From Chaenocephalus aceratus (taxonomy: Eukaryota; Chordata; Actinopteri; Perciformes; Channichthyidae): DNA of 64,000 nt. The position numbers and the translations under genes were made by a program. Shown one piece after another: positions 38,401 to 47,710 of the stretch; the first letter of the stretch is position 1; each line of letters starts with the position of its first letter. Under the pieces are notes generated by a model, which had not been told where the DNA came from, ran no database searches, and saw only the letters and a program-made list of their open reading frames with translations. The DNA is taken from assembly GCA_023974075.1 (NCBI GenBank), contig CM043800.1, positions 30,388,452 through 30,452,451 of the forward strand, given 5' to 3'.

Positions 38401-39140
38401 ACCAGAGACTTTCAACATCACCTGGATAAGTGGGTACGAAGATCACATGTACCTCAATACTGCCCTTGACTTTGAACTCTTACTTCAAAGATCTCAAAGC
38501 ACTGAGAGCAAGGTAAGACCAGTATCATAAATAATACTTTGACAACATGTTTTGCTATACTGTAGGATATATCTAAAAATGATTCATTTGTTGTATTGCT
38601 TTAACCCTTCCCCAGACCCTTAAAGCTACTTCACAAAAGATGTATGAACCGATTCCAAGGTCTGAACTTAAACCAGGTGCTACATATTGCATTAAAGTGA
38701 GATCTAAAACTAATCATGCTGATTATGATGGAATTTGGAGTAAATGGAGTCCATCGACATGCTGGAAAACTGAAGCAGAAGAAGGTGACATGACACTCTT
38801 TCAGTATCACAAAGGTTTTGCAGCACTGACTGTCACTGATATTCAGATATATTGTACATGTTAAGTCTGCTCTTAGCTGTATTGCGCTATGTGTATATTT
38901 TATGAATAACTTGAGTCTGAGTCTCAAAGATCTGTATCAATAGCTTTGTAGAATAATGCAAAAGATTCACCAGCCCCCTTATAGACTTACAGTCATCTCT
39001 GTAGTATGATTTACTAATTCTGTATTATTTCATTACACTTTCTCAGAACAAGATAACACATTCGTCATTTTGATCAAATCTCTGGTCCCGCTGTGTGTGG
39101 CTGTTGGAGTCATGTACACCCAAGTTGTGGATTAAATAAA
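35409..39140 (+). CDS. il4r: IL-4R alpha-like receptor, copy B: truncated, possibly soluble
   Basis: Exons are 35409-35502 (ATG 35433, signal peptide MKCLKLLFLCWISS), 37701-37833, 37940-38109, 38361-38512, 38616-38784 and 39047-39135, all GT-AG with consistent phases. The frame is open throughout: 260 aa. The ectodomain has two FN-III modules, TCVVNIT and CVCKI cysteine motifs, NITW, and WSKWS at residues 216-220. The last exon codes for FVILIKSLVPLCVAVGVM, then YTQVVD and a stop. Copy A reads VMLFLLYN at this place. About 0.85 kb holding the rest of the helix and the box 1 exon has been deleted, and the filler gives TAA plus AATAAA (39135-39140). The hydrophobic part is probably too short, with a lysine inside, to anchor stably, and box 1 is absent, so it cannot signal by itself. 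The copy A 5' UTR exon has no counterpart here, so expression is uncertain. A Rex3 element fills the intron at 36041. Confidence 0.7.
36041..37464 (-). mobile_element. Rex3 (RTE-clade) LINE, 5'-truncated
   Basis: The minus-strand frame 37401-36067 (444 codons, and open further upstream) encodes most of a reverse transcriptase: NYRGITLLSLPGKVYSKVL, FVDLEKAYDRVPRELLWEVL, GLRQGCALSPILF, LLFADDVVLMA (catalytic FADD), KYLGVLFSSEG and a C-terminal LRWFGHLVRM and RPRTRWRDY region. No stop interrupts it. It ends in ggatggatggatgg, the GATG tail described for Rex3. The endonuclease part is missing. The target duplication taaaataat is at 36032-36040 and 37465-37473. Copy A has the uninterrupted site, so insertion followed the duplication. 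The open frame suggests a recent event. Confidence 0.93.
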
Positions 39141-39360
39141 TAAGATTTTGACCTGGATGAAAAGTCAGGAGATCATTAGGGATTACCTTTAGTCCACCAT
39201 GGATATGTGAACCAAATATCAGATATTTTCGTGGTTTACTGACCAACAGACAACATTGCAATATGGCTAAAAAATATCAACTCAATTGATCCAAAGTATT
39301 AATTATGAATATATAATTGTGATTAATGTTAACATTAGCTGTACGTTTACTACATGTTTC

Positions 39361-39546
39361 AGTGAAAATGACTTTATCACGCCTGATGTATGTGACTTCT
39401 TTGCTGCTGCGCTGATTATGCTGCTTGCTGGTATTCTTGCTTATGGTGTGAAGGAGTCGGCCGTCGTGAACATTGTTTTTACTGCAGTTAACATAACTGT
39501 GCTGATTTTTATCATCATAAATGATAATGAGCCCTGTTTTATATAA
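39361..39546 (+). pseudogene. SLC7A (cationic amino acid transporter) exon fragment
   Basis: After a pyrimidine-rich acceptor-like sequence ending ttcag at 39360, one frame reads [20 protein letters not shown] then [17 protein letters not shown] and [16 protein letters not shown] before a stop. This matches, from memory, the part of CAT-type transporters (SLC7A1-4) with GVKESAxVN and FTxxNxxVL between two membrane helices. No neighbouring SLC7A exon was found. It lies in what would be the last intron of copy B. Copy A keeps only its first 30 bp (about 32320-32350), so it was present before the duplication and later lost from A. Confidence 0.7.
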
Positions 39547-39607
39547 AAGTACCTGTTATCTGATTGTTTTTGCTTCTGTAACTGTAAGGATGCTTCTGAT
39601 TTTTTAG

Positions 39608-42180
39608 GAATGGCTTTCACCTAAAGGCAAGTATGTGTTAGCATACAAAACTGAGGAGATCTTGACAACCGATGATGTGATTGTTGTGCCGAAACCCATT
39701 ACAAAGGAGCCAGAAGAGAACGTGGACTACCACAACCCTACAGTCCATCTGACCTTCACTCAGGGTCTTAGCTCCTATGTCGGTTTACCCGGTTTTGAGG
39801 TCTCCATATAAGGTTGAATACAGTGGCGGCTGGTGGAAAATATTTTTGGTGGGGCTATTGATAGAGTGAGTAAAAAAAAAAATGTGGGGAGAAATGACCC
39901 CTTAAATTAGGACTTCTGGTGATGTAATGGCGCGTTTCCAGTGCAGCGCGGAGCTCGCTATGCTGCGTTCAGACCGGTGTTCCGGTTTAACTGGTTCCCC
40001 GATCAACTGGTTGACAGATGTGGAGGCGTGGCCTTCGACTGAAATACACATTTCGATCGCTTCTTCTGTCGTTTACATAAATCTTTTGGTATATTTGGCT
40101 GGATAGGAACACTTTGAGGCACATTCAGTCCCAGTGTGTGAGGTTGTGGTTACGATGGCGATATCCGGACGCGAACAGTGAGGACTACAAAAAGAAAAAC
40201 GAGTTGACTGGGGATGTCTGTTCAAAACATTGCGAGCTCCAATAAATCATTTAAACCAGTTATTGTTGGCAGACTTATTACTGAATATCGTTCTTAATGT
40301 GATACCAAGTCCATCTGAGACCTGTGTACACCTTCAGACAGCCTCCAAGTGAAGCACATGTTCTTTACTCACAGTTTGAAAGCAGCGTGGAGAAGTCTTC
40401 AGCTGTGTTAAGCTGTGATCCGCTCGAATAAATCCTTAAAACCAGCTATTGTTGCCCGAATTATCACTGAATATCGTTCCTAATGTGATGCCAAGTCCAT
40501 CTGAGACATGTGTACACCTTCAGACAGCCTCCCAGTGAAGCGCACGTTGTTTGGGGCGCGCTCATGTGATTGGCTTAAAATTGAGGAGACATCTGATTGG
40601 CTATAGATAGAAATAATTACAAGTACGAATCGGCTGACCGTCAGGGGAGTCTCAAAAAACCCACACACGAATGCACAGCGATCCGTGCACAGAAAGCGGT
40701 TTGTGTTTGCAGGTGCAGCGGTTTTAAACGGAAAACTAATATGTGAGGATCAAAAATACAAATGTAAAACTTTTTTCTGTATTTGGATTTTATTTACATG
40801 TATATGAAACGGAATACATTTGTGTGTGCATTGAAAAACACAAGTGTGGATCCGGAAATACAAGTTTGAATCCTTTTGCGGATCATGAAATACAAGTGTG
40901 AATCCTTCTGTGTGCATGTGTGTATTATGAGACTGTTCTGAGCCCATAGTTTTATGCCATAGCTATAGAATATGTCTGGTCATGTCCAGTCCTGTACATC
41001 AGAGGCCATGCCTAGTTTCCACAAATATGGGTATGGAAGAGGTGTCTTTAGGTTTTTATATCCTGTTTTTGAGCTGGGTTTTTGTTCTCGGTAAGGTTCT
41101 CTCAAACTTGGTAAATATCTCTCGAATTTCTTTGTTGAATGCGGAGTGAATTTCTTTGTGAATTCTGGAATGAATTGATGTTTGTTGAAAGTTAGTACCC
41201 TGCCACCTGTGAGGAAAGGTCCTCCGAATTCATGCGGGACTAGTTGAAATATACGAATGTGGAAATGAGCAAATTAATTGATTTGGTGAATGAAAGTTTG
41301 AATGTGCTTTTTATTACCACCGGTCGTTTATGAGGAGATGCCTCTAAATTCTATCGGGAGATTTAAATATCACAACGGAATTAGGCAGTTGAAGTTACAA
41401 TTTAGTGTAATAAATGTAAAACTGTGAATTAGGGTTGCATATTAGAACATGACCACAGCATGATATGTTTTGTAGGATTGTCATGTTGTAACGAGAGAAG
41501 GTAGAAACCCTGAATAAGTGTGGACCAATTTTTCTTCAAATAAACTGATCCCACCTTTTGGATTGGGACAACTTAAAATACATCTGCGCTCTCTCTCCTG
41601 CTTAAAAGGTAAGATTGCACACTGCCACACTCACAATTAGGTAGGGCCACACCTCATTACTGATATCAAAATCCTTCGGGATCGCTTAAACAGATTTAGC
41701 GGGTCGTCTGAATCGAAACAGCAGTTAATTGAACCTGGTTCTCCAGGAGTTAATAGAGGTGAGATTTGACGTTGGTGGATCTGAGCCAAGCAGTAAACTT
41801 ACATAGACTCAATAACTTCTGTTAGGTCAATTAGTAGGTCTGAGTAATTTGCCGGAATAAATTATCAGTCCTCCCGACTCCTACACCGGTGTGAATGAGG
41901 CTTCCCCTCCATGATCTATCCAGGGGACACGTCTTACACCCAGCTCCCTTCCTCTGTGTGGGGGCTCGCCGTTGGAGAGAAAGAAGTTGCCTCCTCTCCA
42001 CCTGAAGATTTCCTAAACATCAGCTGTGCAGACTCTGGCTGTGAGGATCTGACCCAGAGCCCAGAGTGCAGTTTACCAAACAGTCCTGTGGAGGACATCC
42101 CACCACCGTGTTACTGTAATGATTACTGCATTCTCAACAAAACAGCAGAAGGCTTTGCTCCTGTTTTAATATCCAGATGA
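39608..42180 (+). pseudogene. Orphan cytoplasmic-tail exon of copy B, split by an insertion
   Basis: Acceptor at 39607, then a frame beginning EWLSPKGKYVLAYKTEE and continuing ENVDYHNPTVHL, uninterrupted where copy A has an extra A. At 39793 a 2092-bp insertion breaks it. The rest resumes at 41886 and runs to the tga at 42178-42180, with SYTQLPSSVWGL and CADSGCEDL. A 7-base deletion relative to copy A lies near 41910. The upstream box 1 exon is missing, so this exon cannot be joined to the ectodomain in the ordinary way. Confidence 0.75.
39794..41885. mobile_element. 2.1 kb insertion in the copy B tail exon, type unresolved
   Basis: Copy A has continuous coding sequence here, so the boundaries are exact. 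The insertion is flanked by ccggt (39789-39793 and 41886-41890), a 5-bp target duplication of the size left by LTR retrotransposons. It ends in CA, but starts ttTG. A hAT-like end, cagtggcggctggtgg, lies at 39821. Two stretches (about 40237-40345 and 40418-40540) are near-repeats of each other (aaaccagttattgttg, gaatatcgttc, atgtgatgcc/accaagtccatctgagac). No protein domain was recognised. Confidence 0.6.
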
Positions 42181-43193
42181 AGCAGCAAATTGTTGATTCC
42201 CTGCAAGAAGATGAGAGTTGGTTCATCCAAATGTGTCTGACTATAATGGCTTTATATTGCATTGCAGGAAAATATAATATCAGTCTTGATGCTAATTTTG
42301 TTCATCTTTGTGTGTATGAATTACACTTTTTTAGTTTTTCGGATGAATACAAAATAAAAAAATACTTTCAGCTTTGGGGCCCCCTAGTGGCCGCGGGGGC
42401 CCTATGCCCCCGCATAGTCCGCCTATGGGAAGAAACGGCCCTGGCCCGCATACACACGTTTGAGCTGTCCCAGATAGCACTTTTTATTTTGCAAGTATGT
42501 GTGTGTTTTATGGTTGAATTTCCTGCATCATAGATGAACCAGTTGCATTTCATTGTTGTATACACTCCCTCTGCTTTGGCTTACTTACATTCGTTACACG
42601 TGACTTGACACATTAGCAACACTGACCGCAGAATGTAATGACCTGAATGTGTGTGGTTTGAACTGCTGACTTTAAACACACACACACACCTGCCTGTGAT
42701 TTTACTTTATCTTCACTTATTAAAGAAGATAAACGATGAGAATAAACTACACATGTATTTTGAGAGGAAAGTACTGTTTTGAAGCTGCTCAGGATATATA
42801 ATTTCCCAAGGAGATCAATAAATAATAATTTCAATCAGTCTATCAGTATTGGAGGTGCTTGTATTGTATCATGTCTTTTTGATGATTGCTGGAGGGTGAC
42901 CTTACACTTCTGAATTATTATGTTGATTGTTTGGAGCATGTGATGCAAAACAATGATTCAATGATTCAATTATCAATGAATACCAATAGTGTTTATGTCC
43001 ATACAATCACTAATAAGGCTCTGTAATACCAGTATGAGCAGTCATACGACCCACCAGGGGGTGCTGTGTGAGACTGCGATGTGCCGAAGAAGTACACGAC
43101 ACAGGAAGCAAACCGTTAGTCACCAGTGTTGCTGATTCAACGTTAGCGAAAGACACAGCTGTAGTGTTGACGCTTGTTTACACCACGGGAAAG
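42181..43193. other. 3' UTR remnant and distal end of duplicated unit B
   Basis: Matches copy A 32855-33702, with extra material at about 42285-42450 (GC-rich ggggccccctagtggccgcg, transposon-like) and at 42990-43072. AATAAA lies at 42741-42746 and a CA repeat near 42676-42689. It ends just upstream of the 400-aa protein gene. Confidence 0.65.
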
Positions 43194-43320
43194 CCTTTAA
43201 ATCTAGTTTTTAATGGGACTTTATTACCTTTAAGCAGCGTTTGTGCACGGTGTCTCATCGAGCTCAGCGTCTGATCCTCTTTGACGCTCTCCTAACAGAT
43301 TTGCTAACCTGATAGTGAAG

Positions 43321-46300
43321 ATGAATTTGGTCAAAAACAAGACTATGTACCCACACATGCACGATGAGGAAGCTCTTGTGGTGGAAAACGCCATCAGGCT
43401 GGCAGTGGACTCGATAATAAACGTGCTGTACGGTGTCAACAGCGCCAGGTCTCGGGAGTACCAGCGGACGGTGGCCGACAGGGACAAACAGATCGAGCGA
43501 CTGCAGGTCAGGCTGACGGAGGTCGAGCAGGAGCTTCAAACACCCGGATGCACCTGCGGGGGGTTTGGAAAAGAGCACAGCCTCCTGGGATCTCAGTCCT
43601 CCGGTGAACCACAGAGCTGCAGCCACCCTGAGAAGAGAGCAGAGCAGCAGGAGTGTGACATATGTAAGTAAACACAAGTTCATATTCGAGTTTTAGAGTA
43701 ACACCAGAGGGGGGAGAAGTACTCAGATCTTGTAAAATTAGAAGCACCTAAATGTAGGAATACTCTGTGACAAGTATACAAATCCTGCAATCAAAAGGTT
43801 ACTCTAGTAAATATACAGAAGTGTAAACATACAAAAGTATAAGCATCCAAAAGTACTTAAAGCACAGTACTTATTATGCAGATGTGCTAATTTCGGAGTA
43901 ATATATTGTGTTTTGATTATAATTATTGATGCATTAAAGTGATATCCAAGCTGGTTAAGGTGCAGCTAGTTTTAATTACTTTGTGTGCTGCAGAGAAGCT
44001 TGTGAATGATACTACAAGTGTCACTAAAGTCTTATTAATGTGTTTATATTCCACATTATTAAACCAAATGTATTGGAGTACACGTGTGTTGTGTTTTGAC
44101 CTTCAGAGCCACCATACTTTGCTGTTGTAAGTCTTAGATTCATGGTTAAAATAATAATAACTACTGTACCGTTTTAGTATGAATATTCAACATACAATCA
44201 CTATGGATCAGGTTGCACTTGGAATCCCTGTCACATGACGTGGACATTTTTGAAAGAAATGGGACTTTTGAAAAAAAACTGCTGAATAAAATAAAATAGA
44301 AAAAGCCTTTTATTTATTTTTTTGTGAGATAAACTCATTAAGAGGAAGGCAACCTAAACTTCAGGGCAGTCTTTAGATGTTTTTTATAATATTTAATTCA
44401 CGTTTTTTTTACTTTATCCAACCTTACTTCTCCCATTTGTGGAAAGTTTAGAGGTGCTACCCCTATCTTATTTACAGACTGGGCTTGACACCTGCATTGT
44501 CTGAGAACTGTGAAAAGCTCCGGATCATATTTTCAAATATAAACAATATGGCTGTTTTTCTTCACAGTGGGTCTTTTTGCCAGACCCCCCTCACACGTGT
44601 CCTCCCAAAGCCACGAGTCGGCTCTTCCATCTTCCCCCAGCAGAGTGGGTCTGGACCAGTCCTGCACATCCCGCTCCTCAGAGACTTCAGGTGTGTTCGA
44701 CGAAGCCAGGAATCTGCCTACATCTCCCAGCAGCCTCGTCATCAAAGAGGAGCCGTGTGATATCGACACAGTTTTAATAAACTGGGAAATTAGTGACGAG
44801 AGATTCGAGGAGCATCAGGAGAGCACAGGCAGTCAGTGTCACGAAAATGAGAGCCCAACTGAAAAAGGTAAAATACCTTTTATCCTATTTAACGTGAATA
44901 TTTACAACGTTACATAATCAAAATGAACTCTCAATTCATGCTTGTTTTATGTTGCACCAATGCCACATTTTGTAACACTGGGCATCAGACTTCCAAATAA
45001 TCAAGTATTGGCATCAAAATACTTGATTACTTGAAATAATACATGACTCTCTAGTCAGATATTTCCTGACTGTAGCTTAATTTAAACTATTACATTTTTA
45101 TTAAATAGGGATAGCACTCCTCACTATTGCATTCAAGAATGTTGGCTTATTGTAAAAAACAAAAAATATGTTTAGCAAAGTGGATTTTTAAAAACTGTAT
45201 TTCTTTGAGATTATGCAAAGTTATGAATTATTTTCAAATAAGACCCAGCTCTGTGATCTGTCATTGTCTGTGGCGTTGTATGACTGAGACATTGTTTATT
45301 CCTTCTGATCCCTTAAGACAAAATGAAGAACACAGAAAGAAGAACGTTTGGGGAGAGACCTCATGCAGAACCAGGAGGACATTACAACCCTCACGAAGAA
45401 GACCTCAGGTGAGTTAATTAATTCAGATTAGCCAAATGAATATAAGACAATTTAACTAATTTAGATTTGTACCTAGAAGTCAACCCCAAGTCCCTGCATT
45501 TTTCTTCCTTTGGATAATTATTTCAACTATATTCTGTATACTTCTGTTTTTAATAGTTCATAGTTTTACTTTTTAAAATCAGCATGTTCAACTGTGGCAC
45601 TTGAGGACTATTTTCAATACTGATATTTCATGAATAATTTATACAAACACTTTCCCATCTCAATTTGAAAGACACTTTTCAAATTCCTTTTTTATTTCTC
45701 TTATTTCAATGTATCCATATGTATTGGGCATTGTTGCCTCTATTAGATAGGACAGTTCAATAGTAGACTGTAACAAGAGAAGATGTTTACCATGAATGTT
45801 TATTTATTACAGAACCCAAAGTTATAACATTTTAAAAAATCCTTACACATTACTTTTTTTTACTCTATTTGATTAATAACTTAAATGATGACTCCATTGT
45901 TGCAGTTATCGATTTGTTTTCTGTTGATCCACTAATTGGATATTCGGCTAATCTTTTAACTATTATTAAAACATTAAAAAAAGAAATTATGACATTATAT
46001 GTTATGTCACATAACAGGATGGATAAGGGTTAAAAAAACGAATCTGTGTGATCCTTTCTGACCTCCTCAGGAACAGAAATCAGGGCGTGCCAACATCTGA
46101 ACGGGAGGAGGAGGCTCAGAGACTGAAGAGGGCCGCCTGGAGAGCAGCTTCCAAACGCTACTATGCCCGGAAAGTAGCCCGCCAGCAGGCAAACCCCTCA
46201 CGCTCGGGCCCCTTCCCCCCACGGCCCAACTTCCTCCCTTCACGGTCAGCCCCTTTCCCCCAAAGGTCTGGCCCCTTCGCCCACATTACCGATAACCAGT

Positions 46301-46539
46301 TTTCCCAGCCGATCTCTTTTGTCGATGAGGGAAGGAGGTCGCTGACTGAAGAGTCTCAGTCGCTGCAGAGGGAGGCGTGGAGCGCCGCATCCAGGAAGTA
46401 CTATGCCCGAAAAAATGCTGACCACCAGACGGAGCCCACACAGTACCCTCACCTCCAGAACGTGGAGCCGTCCAGAGAAACACTGGGACCCAGCAGGGGA
46501 GGGTCCCACTCTAACAGTGGAGGCATCATGTGCAGCTGA
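43321..46539 (+). CDS. Uncharacterised 400-aa protein with coiled coil and twin YYARK motifs
   Basis: Exons 43321-43663, 44568-44867, 45318-45408 and 46071-46539 join in phase to 400 codons plus stop; AATAAA is at 47010. The start is the ATG at 43321 (MNLVKNKTMYPHMHDEEAL). Residues about 15-75 are helical and heptad-like, with RDKQIERLQVRLTEVEQEL as a likely coiled coil. The middle is serine-rich with an acidic VIKEEPCDIDTVLINWE segment, the kind of IKEEP (sumoylation-like) sequence common in fish nuclear proteins. The last exon has two copies, 80 residues apart, of a basic aromatic motif: AAWRAASKRYYARK (266-279) and EAWSAASRKYYARK (346-359), separated by a proline/phenylalanine-rich linker. 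No zinc finger or enzyme domain is visible. A nuclear, DNA- or chromatin-associated role is a guess. The gene is real by splicing and frame, but I do not recognise the family. Confidence 0.8.
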
Positions 46540-47219
46540 GAGACAGGGAAGCTGTTGATACATTTTCTATGATCTAAATATTGATTTCATTGTGTAAAGT
46601 AAAAATACTATTTTTGACGGTTTGTACTGATGTTGATATTGGTCTCAGGTCTTCTGATATGATTCAAATAGTATGCACCCTAATGTTTGAAATCATTAAT
46701 CTGTGTTTTTCTTCATAGTTGAATTCTGCCACTAACCCTAAAATCAACAGTGCATTTATGTCACTTAGATTCAAATTGATCACCCTTTTATTATTTTCTT
46801 CATTATAACATGCTTTAGTATGCTGCATTGCATGCCTGTGGGAAAGTATGACTGCAAGTGATTAAATTAATATATTCTGGGGCGATGTAAAGCTTTTTAT
46901 AAGTAGTACTCATGTAACAGCATCTGCATTAATATAGCGCCCCTGGAGTCAAACATATGTAACTACAATGAAGGTAGTGCTCAAATTATGTGCTTAACAT
47001 TTCTGTGTAAATAAAAAATAACAAATACTGGAAGACTAGTTTGTTTGCTTATTTTTTTTTAAACATAATTTAAATGCAATTGTCCGATAGTCTTTTAATG
47101 GCATGATATACAATACTTTGACATTTTTAAAAGACATTGAAAATTACTTGTCTAATGAGGACATACTTCACTGGCTTTTTTAGGATGTTTGTAATAAATA
47201 AGTGAATTATCAGATAAAA
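46540..47219. other. 3' UTR and downstream of the 400-aa protein gene
   Basis: AT-rich; polyadenylation signal AATAAA at 47010-47015. Nothing else was recognised. Confidence 0.55.
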
Positions 47220-47710
47220 CGACCGAGTATAGTGTCGAAAGAGAGGAAAGAAAGTAGTAGGCTACAGGATGTCATAGGATAGTGGCACAGAAATATGAGA
47301 AAATTATTAAAGGAAAGCATGTCAAAAAATATGAAAATGTGAGAAAAGTAATATAGCATGTTGATTTAAGTTATAGATTAGTATGTCAAAAAACATAATG
47401 AAAAGGCCAAAGTATAGTATGTCACAACTTAAAAAAAAACAACGTATAGTGTAGTGTTTCTAATAATTTAAACAAAAATAAATGATGGTATCATAGAATA
47501 AATGACAAAAAAACATAGCTTAAATTGCCGGAAAAAAAGTCTTAGTATAGTATGTTGAAAATATCTGGGAAAAAAAACGTATAGTATGTGGAATATATAT
47601 ATATTAAAAAAACATAGTATGTCTTACTTACTTGATAGTATGTCGATAATATCAGTAGAAATGTACTATACTTTTAACATATCATACCATTACTTTTTTT
47701 TACTATCATA
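47220..47710. repeat. Degenerate tagtatgtc/aaaaaa repeat
   Basis: Irregular reiteration of words such as agtatagtatgtc, catagtatgt and runs of A. It resembles a diverged fish low-complexity satellite. No coding potential. Confidence 0.65.

Noticed and set aside
39361..39546. SLC7A fragment as a replacement membrane exon for copy B
   Set aside because: The copy B exon ending at 38784 is in phase 1. Joined to the 39360 acceptor it reads a different frame and soon stops, so the hydrophobic frame would not be translated.
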